From NCBI RefSeq assembly GCF_001598375.1, contig NZ_BCYV01000003.1, positions 124,001 to 188,000 on the forward strand: a stretch of 64,000 nucleotides of DNA, written 5' to 3'. Below are positions 39,186 through 47,345 of the stretch, piece after piece (the stretch's first letter is position 1; each line of letters opens with the position of its first letter). The position numbers and the translations under genes were made by a program. The notes under the pieces were generated by a model. That model was not told the origin of the DNA. It was given only the letters and a program-made list of their open reading frames with translations, and ran no database searches. The DNA comes from Novosphingobium capsulatum NBRC 12533 (GTDB lineage Bacteria; Pseudomonadota; Alphaproteobacteria; Sphingomonadales; Sphingomonadaceae).

Positions 39186-39226
39186 CGCGCGTGTCTCTCC
39201 CGTGGCGGCCCATCGGGCGGGGCTGC

Positions 39227-39260
39227 CATGCCCTGCTTTCTTGACATCGGCAGGGCCATG
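39227..39260. promoter_or_regulatory. Inverted repeat in the pobA-pobR intergenic region
   Basis: CATG-CCCTGC (39227-39236) and GCAGGG-C-CATG (39250-39260) are near-symmetric, offset by one base, in the 121-base divergent region. A candidate PobR site. A TTGACA at 39241-39246 inside it could be a -35 box for pobR. Confidence 0.4.
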
Positions 39261-39306
39261 CGGGAATGCATGGGGCTGACATAAGATGGCACTTTCAGGA
39301 CAAGCG

Positions 39307-40200
39307 ATGATCAGCCTGCGCATTCCCAGCTATGCCCTCTACGGTGAGCAGCATGGCGGGCAGCAGGGTGGGATCGCCGCCGGATTTGCCCATATCGAAA
39401 CCATTGCCGCGCGCTCTTCCTTGCACGATTGGGAAATCAGGCCCCATCGCCATGCCGATTTCGTGCAAGTGCTGCTGGTGCACAGCGGACAGGCGCGGAT
39501 CACGTTTGATGGGGTGGAACAGGCGCTGGCCGGTCCCCTGGCGGTAATCGTGCCGGCCGGCGTGGTGCACGGCTTCGGCTTTGCCGCCGATGTGGTGGGC
39601 CATGTCGTCACGCTCGGTGCCGATTTTCTCGCCCGCGCGCCGGCGCCGGCCGATCCGCTGCGCCGCGCGCTGACCCAGGGGCAGGCCGCCCCGCTCGAGG
39701 GGGCGCCGGCGCGCCGCGCGGCCTGGCTCGCGGCCGAAATGCTCGCCCTTCAAGCCGATCACACCACCGGCGATCCGCTGCTTTTGGCCATGGCCGAAAC
39801 CCTGGCGCGCTGCGTGGCGCAAGGCGCGCCCGATGCCGGCCCGGCGCCCGACACGCGGCTCGATCGCTTTGCCCAACTGGTAGAGGTGCACTTTCGCAGC
39901 CATCGCGATCTGGCGTTCTATGCCAGCGCGCTCGGCACCACGCCGCGCACGCTCTCGCGCCTCACCGCCGCGCGGCTGGGCTGTTCGCCGATGGACGTGG
40001 TCCACCGCCGCCTGGCGCGCGAGGCGCATCGCCTGCTGCGCTATACCAACGCCACCGCCGCCCAGGTGGCCGCCGAGCTAGGCTTTGAAGATCCATCCTA
40101 TTTCTCGCGCTTCTACTTGCGCCTCACCGGCCGCCGCCCGGCGCAGGATCGCGCCGGCGCCACGCAATCGGCCTTGCAAGGCGTGGGTGAGCCGCTATGA
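39307..40200 (+). CDS. pobR: AraC family activator of pobA
   Basis: The ~297-residue protein has an N-terminal cupin-like ligand domain (RPHRHADFVQVLLVHSGQARI) and a C-terminal AraC/XylS double helix-turn-helix. Its recognition parts are DLAFYASALGTTPRTLSRL and AAQVAAELGFEDPSYFSRFY. Divergent pairing with pobA matches the PobR activators that respond to 4-hydroxybenzoate. I prefer the ATG at 39307, which has AGGAC six bases upstream; an in-frame ATG at 39286 is possible. Confidence 0.92.
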   Translation: MISLRIPSYALYGEQHGGQQGGIAAGFAHIETIAARSSLHDWEIRPHRHADFVQVLLVHSGQARITFDGVEQALAGPLAVIVPAGVVHGFGFAADVVGHVVTLGADFLARAPAPADPLRRALTQGQAAPLEGAPARRAAWLAAEMLALQADHTTGDPLLLAMAETLARCVAQGAPDAGPAPDTRLDRFAQLVEVHFRSHRDLAFYASALGTTPRTLSRLTAARLGCSPMDVVHRRLAREAHRLLRYTNATAAQVAAELGFEDPSYFSRFYLRLTGRRPAQDRAGATQSALQGVGEPL

Positions 40201-40204
40201 AATC

Positions 40205-40218
40205 TTCACAACCGTGAA
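40205..40218. promoter_or_regulatory. Palindrome TTCACAACCGTGAA upstream of the MetE-like gene
   Basis: The 14-bp site has perfect TTCAC/GTGAA arms. It sits between the pobR stop (40200) and the MetE-like start (40240), close enough to block the promoter or ribosome site. An almost identical site (TTCACAAACGTGAA) lies upstream of the LigM-like gene at 49778-49791. Confidence 0.65.
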
Positions 40219-40239
40219 ATAGCGCAAGGGAGAGGCCCC

Positions 40240-41373
40240 GTGGCCCATATCAAGACCACCCATGTCGGCAGCCTGCCGCGGGGCGAGGAACTCACGCCGC
40301 TGCTGCTCGCCCGCGATGCCGGCAAGCCTTATGACGCCGCCGATTTCGATACCAAGGTCGGCGCGGCGGTGAAGGATGCCGTGCGCCACCAGGTGGACGC
40401 GGGCGTGTCGATCGTCAGCGATGGCGAACTGGGCAAGGTGGGCTATTCCACCTACATGATCGAGCGGCTGTCGGGCTTTGGCGGGCATATCGATCGCAAG
40501 CCGGCGGCGGACCTTGCCGAAGTGCCGGGCCTGGCCAAGAAGCTTTCGGCCATCATGGGTTCCCAGGAGTTCGTCCGCGCCTCGTGCATCGGGCCGGTCA
40601 AGCTGGTCACGCTCGAACCGCTGCACGACGATATCCGCCGCTTCCGCGCAGCGCTCGACGCCCATGGTGCGCCCGATACGCAGGGCTTCATGAACGCGGC
40701 CTCGCCGGGCCTGATCACCGCGTTCCAGGTCAACCGCCACTATCCCAGCCACGAAGCCTATCTGGCCGACCTCGCCGATGCCATGCGCGAGGAATACGAG
40801 ACGATCGTCAACGCCGGCTTCTTCCTGCAACTCGACTGTCCCGATCTCGCCATGTCGCGCCACACCGGCTATCAGGACATGAGCGAGGCGGACTTCCTGA
40901 AAGTCGCGGCCGCCAATGTCGAGGCGCTCAACGCCGCCACCGCCAATATCCCGCCCGAAAAGATGCGCATGCACGTGTGCTGGGGCAATTACGAAGGCCC
41001 GCACGATCACGATATCCCGCTTGAACGGGTGATCGATATCGTCCTCAAGGCGCGGCCCTCCACCGTGCTGTTCGAGGCGGCCAATCCCCGCCACGAGCAT
41101 GAATGGAAAGTCTGGGCCGATGCCAAGGTGCCCGATACCAAGGTGCTGGCGCCCGGCCTGATCGACACCTGCTCCAACTATATCGAGCATCCCGAACTGG
41201 TGGCCCAGCGCATTGAGCGCTTTGCCGCCATCGTCGGCCCCGATCGCGTGGTGGCCAGCACCGATTGCGGCTTCGGCACCTTTGCCGGCTATGGCAAGAT
41301 CGATCCGATCGTCACCTGGCGCAAGCTCAAGTCCCTGCGCGAGGGCGCCGATATCGCCGGAGCCCGCCTGTGA
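40240..41373 (+). CDS. MetE-like (cobalamin-independent, core-domain) methyltransferase
   Basis: The 377-residue protein is a single-barrel member of the MetE C-terminal family (COG0620), without the N-terminal domain of full MetE. The zinc-site pattern is complete: His245 and Cys247 in KMRMHVCWGN, Glu279 in VLFEAANP and Cys343 in STDCGFGTF. The N-terminus has THVGSLPRGEEL, as in the family. Such core enzymes move methyl groups from folate, corrinoid or small donors to thiols. Next to aromatic genes, and sharing an operator with the LigM-like gene, it may consume methyl-tetrahydrofolate. Start is a GTG at 40240 with a GGGAGAGG site. It is coupled to the next gene by a GTGA overlap. Confidence 0.85.
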   Translation: MAHIKTTHVGSLPRGEELTPLLLARDAGKPYDAADFDTKVGAAVKDAVRHQVDAGVSIVSDGELGKVGYSTYMIERLSGFGGHIDRKPAADLAEVPGLAKKLSAIMGSQEFVRASCIGPVKLVTLEPLHDDIRRFRAALDAHGAPDTQGFMNAASPGLITAFQVNRHYPSHEAYLADLADAMREEYETIVNAGFFLQLDCPDLAMSRHTGYQDMSEADFLKVAAANVEALNAATANIPPEKMRMHVCWGNYEGPHDHDIPLERVIDIVLKARPSTVLFEAANPRHEHEWKVWADAKVPDTKVLAPGLIDTCSNYIEHPELVAQRIERFAAIVGPDRVVASTDCGFGTFAGYGKIDPIVTWRKLKSLREGADIAGARL

Positions 41374-41777
41374 GTGGCCCAGTGACCGAGGACGAGCGCC
41401 GCGCGATCGAGGCCGATTGCGCCCGCCTCATCGCGCTCTACGCCAATCTCAACGACGAAGCGCGCTGGGAGGAAGCGGCCGCGCTCTATGCCTCCGATGG
41501 CCTGATGACGCGGCCGACCGCGCCCGATGCGCCGATTGTGGGGCAAGACGCGATCCTCGCCGCCTTCCGCGCCCGCCCGCCGCGCACCACCCGGCACGTG
41601 TGCAGCAACGTGGTGATTGACGTGGAAAGCGCCGACAGCGCGCGCGGCACCAGTGCCATGCTGCTGTTCACCGGCGCGCCGGCGCCGCTGGTCGGCTCGT
41701 TCCACGATCGCTTCGTGCGCACGCCCGAAGGCTGGCGCTTTTCCGAAAGACGCGGCACCCTCCTCTTCCAACCCTAA
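41370..41777 (+). CDS. SnoaL-like (NTF2-fold) protein
   Basis: The 135-residue protein has the alpha+beta NTF2/SnoaL-like fold: ADCARLIALYANLNDEARWEEAAALYASDG near the start, VGQDAILAAFRARPPRTTRH in the middle and SFHDRFVRTPEGWRFSERRG at the end. Members are small dehydratases, isomerases or binding subunits. The GTG start overlaps the MetE-like stop by four bases, so the two are translationally coupled and likely act in one pathway. Function is unknown. Confidence 0.85.
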   Translation: MSGPVTEDERRAIEADCARLIALYANLNDEARWEEAAALYASDGLMTRPTAPDAPIVGQDAILAAFRARPPRTTRHVCSNVVIDVESADSARGTSAMLLFTGAPAPLVGSFHDRFVRTPEGWRFSERRGTLLFQP

Positions 41778-41790
41778 CCACAAACAAAAA

Positions 41791-41827
41791 GCCCCCTCCT
41801 CTTCAGAGGAGGGGGTTGGGGGTGGTG
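41791..41827. repeat. Palindromic repeat family A, single copy
   Basis: A perfect plus-orientation copy between the SnoaL-like gene and the IclR gene, with the GCGAAGCC flank. Confidence 0.93.
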
Positions 41828-41879
41828 CGAAGCCAAGCGCAAACGCCAACTCCGCCCCGAAAAAAGGACCACCCCACCC

Positions 41880-42641
41880 ATGGCCTCTGCCCCGTCCACC
41901 CCCACTTCGGCCAAGATGGGCCCGGTCAAATCGGCGCTGCGCACGCTCGACGTGATCGAATTCGTCGTGGCCCATGCCGGCGGCGTGGTGGCGCAGGATG
42001 TGGCCCTGGCGCTGGGCATTCCGGTGTCGAGCCTGTCCTACCTGCTCGCCACGCTGGTGGAGCGGCAATACCTGGCGCGGGAAGGGCGGCGCTATCTGCC
42101 CGGCCCCGGGCTGGAGCGGCTGCGCGTCGCCCCGGCGGCGCTGCCCCTGGCCGACCGCATGGCCCCGCTGGTCCGCGCGCTCAAGGTGGAACTCAACGAA
42201 ACCGCCAGCTTCATGGTCCGCGTTGGCTGGGAAGTGGAAGCCGTGGTCACCGAAGCGAGCGACCAGACCCTGCGCTATGCCATCGAACCGGGTGCGCGCC
42301 GCCCGCTGCACTGCCTGGCGGCGGGCAAAGTGATCCTCGCCTGGCTGTCAGACGCAGACCTGCACCGCTACTTCGCCGAAAGCACGCGCCTGGCCATGAC
42401 CGAACACACCCGCGTCCGCGACGAAGACCTGCGCGCCGACCTCGCCCGCATCCGCGAGGAGGGCATCAGCACCGCCTGCCACGAAGCCACCCTGGGCATC
42501 TGCGGCACCGCCGTGCCGGTGCTGAGCAACGGCCAGATGGTCGGTGTGCTGAGCGTGGCCGTGCCGGAAGTGCGGTTTGATGAAGCACTGGCGGCGCGGG
42601 TGCGGAGTGCGCTTAGGCGGGCGGCGGGGGCGGTTGGGTGA
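41880..42641 (+). CDS. IclR family transcriptional regulator
   Basis: The 253-residue regulator has an N-terminal winged helix (SALRTLDVIEFVVAHAGGVV, then ALALGIPVSSLSYLLATLVE). A C-terminal GAF-like ligand domain follows, with RRPLHCLAAGKVILAWL and the late GICGTAVPVLSNGQMVGVLSVA segment typical of IclR proteins. The family often controls aromatic catabolism. In Sphingobium SYK-6 an IclR regulator, DesX, represses the syringate demethylase gene desA. This protein is therefore a candidate to bind the shared palindromes at 40205 and 49778. That link is inference. Confidence 0.9.
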   Translation: MASAPSTPTSAKMGPVKSALRTLDVIEFVVAHAGGVVAQDVALALGIPVSSLSYLLATLVERQYLAREGRRYLPGPGLERLRVAPAALPLADRMAPLVRALKVELNETASFMVRVGWEVEAVVTEASDQTLRYAIEPGARRPLHCLAAGKVILAWLSDADLHRYFAESTRLAMTEHTRVRDEDLRADLARIREEGISTACHEATLGICGTAVPVLSNGQMVGVLSVAVPEVRFDEALAARVRSALRRAAGAVG

Positions 42642-43121
42642 GGTGTGAGGAGTGCAGAGAAATCAAAATCGGCAGCTTCCGACCAAAATCCGCCGTTCCG
42701 ATCGGCGAGCGGGAGTAAATGCCCTTGTTCGGAACGGCCGTCGGCGGCACTTATGGCTTCCTAGGCAGTGAGCGCCATAGTGCTGGTAGGAGGACGTGCT
42801 CAAGAAAATCACAAAGTCTGCACTGCGAATAAGCTAGGCGAGTTAGGCAAGGGTTATGACTGGATTTAGCACAGTGGAATTGGCAGCTTGGTGGAGCTTT
42901 GAAATGTGATCATAAGCTCGATGCAAATAGTAGCGACGATTATATTTGAAAATGAAAAGGCTAAGCGCTAAATTTAATAATTAAAATTATCCGTATTATT
43001 TTTTTCTGAAAATGTGCGTTAGAGAATTATAGGTTTGGTAGGCACTGAGCGCTTTGGCGTTTATTAATCTCTCTGGGGCGTATTTACTGTCTTAAAGGGC
43101 AACATAAAAATTGGGGGTATA
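42642..43121. other. Non-coding left part of the AT-rich island
   Basis: No gene is evident in these 480 bases. Composition drifts from GC-rich near 42650 to strongly AT-rich after about 42900. A near-repeat TAGGCAGTGAGCGC (42762 on) and TAGGCACTGAGCGC (43037 on) brackets part of it. There is no integrase, tRNA or transposase remnant. Confidence 0.6.
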
Positions 43122-43968
43122 ATGAAAACTGAGATTACGCCAAAGATAAATTCCGGTTTTTTTGTCAATGAGACGGAGTTGGCTAGAATAAAAGATTCAG
43201 TCAATGACCAGTTTCGCAAAATAAATGGTGGTGCTGATGCAGATTTTAAATTTGAGGTTAAATATATAAATGGTGGAATTACAGATTTCTTGTCAATAGG
43301 AGACATTATTTCGGAGGAAAACGATGGATCAAAACGAGTGATCAGGCTGGTGATTAGAGCCTCCTCAGTGGCTGCTCCGCGTGCTTCCGTTGAGCTGCGT
43401 CTCAGTGATCACTCTCATGAAGAAAACTCAGATAGCGCGCCGATTTCGTATTCCGTCGTATCTGATGATCAGGACTGGACCTTTGTGACAGCATCTACGC
43501 TGGAGGAGCGAGTCAACAAAATACGGACAAGCAAAATCGCCCGATTTTTCGCTAATCCGAAGTTGTATCATACAGCGCCAATGATCATAGCTATGGGTGT
43601 TATGGCATACGTTATATTTGGTGTTGCTAGAATTGGAGATGATAAAATTGATAAAATAAAACAAATTCGGGATACATCGAGGGATATGTGGGAATATATG
43701 TATCGTGTAGACACTATGAAATCGTTAGATAATAATTTTGCATTTGTACCGTTATTGATGACGCCAATTTTTATAATGTCACTTTTGTCGGAATACATAT
43801 TCAATCCAATTTTGCGATGGTTTCCAACTTATACGTTCTATTGGGGGGGACCGAGTTAAATCTTATAATTTCAAAATTGGAGTTATAAAATTTACTTTTA
43901 TATCAGTTATTTTATCAATATTGCTGGGAATTTTAGGAAACTATATATACGATTCAGTAAAGCGTTAG
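43122..43968 (+). pseudogene. AT-rich island membrane protein, frameshifted in a 7-G run
   Basis: I do not recognise this gene. The uninterrupted frame (43122-43859) gives 245 residues: about 145 soluble residues, then hydrophobic segments at about 150-169 (TAPMIIAMGVMAYVIFGVAR) and 206-226 (FAFVPLLMTPIFIMSLL). It ends abruptly with WGGPS just after seven G (43843-43849). One base over, the frame continues for 39 codons to a TAG at 43966. It encodes DRVKSYNFKIG and a clear third membrane helix (VIKFTFISVILSILLGILG), then YIYDSVKR. One G fewer would give a 281-residue three-helix protein. A sequencing error, a phase-variable tract or a real frameshift could explain this. GGGGGT lies five bases before the ATG. 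Base and codon use are very AT-rich, unlike all neighbours. Confidence 0.72.
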
Positions 43969-44385
43969 GAAGGTGAATTTCTTGTTTCTGATAGTATGTG
44001 TATGGAAGTGAGACGCCCCATGTTGATTTGGAAATAATGATCTTTTGTGGGCAAGATGTACACCGAGCACTGTCGTCGGCTAGTGAGCTTCGAGGTTGCC
44101 GAGCTATCACTTAGAGTTTGTCGGGGCCTATAGGTGTGTCGGCGCACTGGAAACCGCATCTCATTTAGAATTGGGATAAAATAGTTTTTTCCTCGACTTT
44201 TATTCTCGAATTTGGCTCGCAATATCGATGAAGAAATTAATGTATTTGTAGCTTTATAGGTGCGTTTTCGGAAAGTAATAAAAATACGTGGTTATTGTCT
44301 AAAGTATTGCTCAACGCATGCGGTGAATAATAACGAAACCACCCACTCGGCCACGGGCCTAAGCATGGGTAAATTGGTCACCCCC
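43969..44385. other. Non-coding right part of the AT-rich island
   Basis: No supported gene lies in these 417 bases. Short open frames on the minus strand have no ribosome site or recognisable sequence. GC content returns to the local norm at about 44340, just before the 3' end of the outer-membrane protein gene. Confidence 0.55.
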
Positions 44386-45234
44386 TCAAAACTTCCGCGT
44401 AACCCCAAACGCCAGTTCCACATCCGGCGTATCCCTGTTCAACCCCGCCACTGCCTGCACGTCCAGTTGCAGCATCTTCGCCGGCTGGACGTCGAACGAC
44501 AGCGCCGCGCGGCTCATCGTCGCGTGGTGTTCCGGGTCCTGGTCTCGCAGGAATTGCAGTTCCGGGGTCAGGCGCATGGTCTTGGACAGGTGCACCTGCA
44601 CGCCCATCGCCGTGCCATAGGCGAGGTGGCGGCCCTGGCCGCTTTCGTTCACCGCCGCGTCCACTTCGGGGGAGAGTTCCAGCGAGACGGTGTCGTTGAT
44701 CTTGTAGCTGGTCGGCACGATCAGCCCGGCGCTCCAGTCGCCAGCGCCCACTTCGGCATGGCCGGTGGGGAGCGTGACGAACGGCAGCGCCGCGATGGCG
44801 AGGCCGGTCTTGCCTTCGGCGGGGTGGCGCAGGTTCTGCTTCACGCCCAGCGTCACGTCGCCCACGCCCTGCGCGGTGTCGATGCTGCCGGTGGGGATGT
44901 CGCGGGTGCGCACGTGGCCGAAGGCGGTCCAGCCCAGCCGCAGTTCGGTGGTGGGGGTTACCCCATAGCGCAGCAGCACGTCGCCGCTGGTGATCGTGTC
45001 GCTGCGCTGGTCGGCCTGACGGTCCAGCGTCCAGTCGCCCAGGCCCACTTCCACCTGCAGCCGGCCGGGATCGACCGTGCAGGCCGGGGTGTTGAGGCCT
45101 GGCCGATCGCTGCACAGATCGCGCAGGGTGGGGTGGTGCGTGCTGTCCTGCGCCACTTCATCGGGCGTGCCGGTATCCTGTGCGGCGGCCGGCGTGGCGG
45201 CGAGCGCCACGGCGGCAATGATCCATGCTCTCAT
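44386..45234 (-). CDS. Outer-membrane protein of the phenol MetA-pathway/transporter family
   Basis: The 282-residue exported protein has a signal peptide ending ATPAAAQ. The rest is a likely beta-barrel of alternating strands (LQVEVGLGDWTLDR, DVLLRYGVTPTTELRLGW, GVGDVTLGVKQNL) ending in Phe (LAFGVTRKF). The pattern fits the Pfam family described as 'putative MetA-pathway of phenol degradation' (PF13557), thought to be outer-membrane channels for aromatics or other hydrophobic compounds. It lies beside aromatic-pathway genes, which agrees, but its substrate is unproven. AGGGGCA precedes the ATG. Confidence 0.78.
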   Translation of the reverse strand: MRAWIIAAVALAATPAAAQDTGTPDEVAQDSTHHPTLRDLCSDRPGLNTPACTVDPGRLQVEVGLGDWTLDRQADQRSDTITSGDVLLRYGVTPTTELRLGWTAFGHVRTRDIPTGSIDTAQGVGDVTLGVKQNLRHPAEGKTGLAIAALPFVTLPTGHAEVGAGDWSAGLIVPTSYKINDTVSLELSPEVDAAVNESGQGRHLAYGTAMGVQVHLSKTMRLTPELQFLRDQDPEHHATMSRAALSFDVQPAKMLQLDVQAVAGLNRDTPDVELAFGVTRKF

Positions 45235-45284
45235 GCTGTGCCCCTGTTGTTACGGGGGCAACGTGCCTGGGTCGGCGCCGTTCC

Positions 45285-46829
45285 TCAGCGCGGCGGCAGC
45301 ACCGGCGCCTGGCGGGCATGGGCTGCCTGTTCAAAGGCATAGCCATAGGCGAGCAGCCGCGCATCGTCCCACGCCGTGCCCACGAACGAGAGGCCCACGG
45401 GCAGCCCGGACACTGCGCCCATCGGCACGGTCAGGTGGGGATAGCCGGCCACCGCCGCCAGCCCGCCCGCGCCGCCACCGACGAAATTGTCTTTCAGCAC
45501 CGGGTCGATCAGCCAGGCTGGGCCGAGGGTGGGGGCGACCAGCGCGGTCACGTGGTTGTCGGCCAGCATGCGGTCGATCCCTTCGGGGCCGGCCTTGGCC
45601 TTCGCCTCGGCCGCCGCCTTGATATAGGCGGGATCGGCCAGGCCCTTGGTCTTGTCCGCCTCTTCGAAATAGTCCTGGCCGAACAGCGCCAGTTCCTGCG
45701 CGGAGTGGGCGGTGTTGAACGCGATCAGATCAGCCAGGGTGCGGCTGGGCACCTTGGCCGGATCGGTGGAGGCGAGGTAGGTGGCCATGTCGGCCTTGAG
45801 TTCGGTGGACAGCACCAGCTGTTCGCGCTCCCCCACGCCATCGGTGGCGGGCGGCGGCGCCTTGATCTCCACCAGCGTGGCGCCAGCGGCGCGCAGCGTG
45901 GCCAGCGCGCGTTCGAACAGGGCATCGGTTTCGGGATGGAACCCGGCGGCAAAGCGCATCACGCCGATGCGCGCGCCTTTCAGGCCATCGGGCGTGAGGC
46001 CACGGGTGAAATCGTGGCCCAGGCTGTCGGCCCGCGCCGTGGCGGGATCGGCCGGGTCGCTGCCGGCCATGCCGCCCAGCAGCAGCGCCGCGTCGCGCAC
46101 GCTGCGCGCCATCGGGCCGGGGGTATCCTGGCTGTGGCTGATCGGCACGACATGCGTGCGCGAGACCAGGCCCACCGTGGGCTTGAATCCAACCAGGCCA
46201 TTGATCGCCGAAGGGCAGGTGATCGAGCCATCGGTTTCGGTGCCCACCGTCGCCGCGGCAAAGCTGGCCGCTGCCGCCGCGCCCGAACCGGCGCTCGATC
46301 CGCAGGTGCTGCGGCGCGGATCGTAGGGATTGCGCGCCTGGCCGCCCGTGGCGCTCCAGCCGCTGATCGAATGGTTGGAGCGGATATTGGCCCATTCGGA
46401 AAGGTTGGTCTTGCCCAGGATGATCGCGCCCGCCGCGCGCAGCCGCGCCACCAGCGGCGCATCGCGGTCGGTCACATTGCCGGCCAGCGCCAGGCTGCCC
46501 GCCGTGGTCGCCACGGGATCGGCGCTTTCGATATTGTCCTTGATCAGGATGGGAATGCCTTCGAGCGGCAGATGCGTGGCATGCGCCCGCCGCGCGGCAT
46601 CGGCCTGGCGCGCCTGCTCCAGCGCCTGGGGATTGAGCGCGATCACCGCATGCAGCGTGGGATCGAACCGGGCAATGCGCGCCTCATAGGCCGTGACCAG
46701 TTCGGCCGAGGTGACGCGCCCGGCATCGAGATCGGCCCGCAGCACGTCGAGCGATTTTTCCGCCACGTCATAGGCATGGGCCGGGGTGGCGAAGAGCATG
46801 GCAGTGGCGAGGAGCAATGGCAGGCGCAT
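45285..46829 (-). CDS. Exported amidase of the amidase-signature family
   Basis: This 514-residue amidase-signature enzyme has a signal peptide (LLLATAMLFATPAHA), so it acts in the periplasm. The Ser-cisSer-Lys triad is visible: Lys97 in IPILIKDNIE, the cis-Ser in STCGSSAGSGAAA (about 178-179) and the nucleophile Ser202 in TETDGSITCPS. Related exported enzymes hydrolyse aryl or peptide amides. It resembles the GatA fold, but the signal peptide and absence of GatB/C argue against a tRNA role. It lies 50 bases upstream of the outer-membrane protein gene on the same strand, so the two may be co-transcribed. Confidence 0.9.
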   Translation of the reverse strand: MRLPLLLATAMLFATPAHAYDVAEKSLDVLRADLDAGRVTSAELVTAYEARIARFDPTLHAVIALNPQALEQARQADAARRAHATHLPLEGIPILIKDNIESADPVATTAGSLALAGNVTDRDAPLVARLRAAGAIILGKTNLSEWANIRSNHSISGWSATGGQARNPYDPRRSTCGSSAGSGAAAAASFAAATVGTETDGSITCPSAINGLVGFKPTVGLVSRTHVVPISHSQDTPGPMARSVRDAALLLGGMAGSDPADPATARADSLGHDFTRGLTPDGLKGARIGVMRFAAGFHPETDALFERALATLRAAGATLVEIKAPPPATDGVGEREQLVLSTELKADMATYLASTDPAKVPSRTLADLIAFNTAHSAQELALFGQDYFEEADKTKGLADPAYIKAAAEAKAKAGPEGIDRMLADNHVTALVAPTLGPAWLIDPVLKDNFVGGGAGGLAAVAGYPHLTVPMGAVSGLPVGLSFVGTAWDDARLLAYGYAFEQAAHARQAPVLPPR

Positions 46830-46867
46830 GGCGGGCGGTTTCCCTTGGGGCGTTGTGTCAGGCCCAG

Positions 46868-46956
46868 CACCACCCCCCGACCCCCTCCTCTCAAGATGAG
46901 GGGGGAGAAGCCCGTCAAAGCCCCCTCCTCTTCAGAGGAGGGGGTTGGGGGTGGTG
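46868..46956. repeat. Palindromic repeat family A, two copies facing apart
   Basis: A reverse copy with loop changes (46868-46906) is followed by a perfect plus copy (46920-46956). The pair lies in the divergent gap between the amidase and UVR-protein genes. Confidence 0.92.
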
Positions 46957-47069
46957 CGAAACCTAACACAACCCACACTGGCACACCCCACCAACCCCGG
47001 CCAGTTGCCCTTTGGCCGGTGCGCACAGCCGGGATGGCACTTTCCGCGCCGCTCGCGCATTATCGCATC

Positions 47070-47345
47070 ATGGCCGAAACGATTCAGACCCTGACCGCGC
47101 AGATGGAGGCCGCCGTGGCCGCGCTCGATTTCGAGGAAGCGCGGCGGCTGCGCGATATCATCATTCTGATGCGGGGCGGTGCCAGTGCCGATGAAGCGGC
47201 CCGGTCTGACACCACCGGGATCAACCGCCAGGCGCCCGGCGCGATGGGGCTGGGCACCAGCCAGCAAGCCATGACCCCGCCGCCCGGCTGGCGCCCGCCC
47301 CCCAAGCCAGACCTGATGACCCGGGGGACGAAGCGCAGGCGTTAG
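47070..47345 (+). CDS. Small UVR-motif protein
   Basis: The 91-residue protein contains a UvrB/UvrC (UVR) motif near its start (MEAAVAALDFEEARRLRDII), then a Pro-rich, basic tail (MTPPPGWRPPPKPDLMTRGT). UVR motifs mediate protein-protein contacts, for example UvrB with UvrC, and occur in small proteins of unknown role. The frame is open far upstream but that sequence is antisense to the amidase gene; the ATG at 47070 or an in-frame ATG at 47035 is likely. Its end overlaps the end of the convergent LigE-like gene by four bases. Confidence 0.75.
   Translation: MAETIQTLTAQMEAAVAALDFEEARRLRDIIILMRGGASADEAARSDTTGINRQAPGAMGLGTSQQAMTPPPGWRPPPKPDLMTRGTKRRR

Noticed and set aside
43965..44222. Small minus-strand frames in the AT-rich island
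   Set aside because: No ribosome site, no recognisable domain, and composition typical of chance frames in AT-rich DNA.
42642..44385. Integrated phage or integrative element
   Set aside because: No integrase, tRNA target, attachment repeat of convincing length or phage gene is visible; only composition is foreign.
45285..46829. GatA subunit of the tRNA amidotransferase
   Set aside because: The protein has a signal peptide and no gatB or gatC beside it, so an exported amidase is more likely.
45225..47064. Long plus-strand frame leading into the UVR-motif gene
   Set aside because: Only the last 91 codons look like protein; the rest is antisense to the amidase gene.
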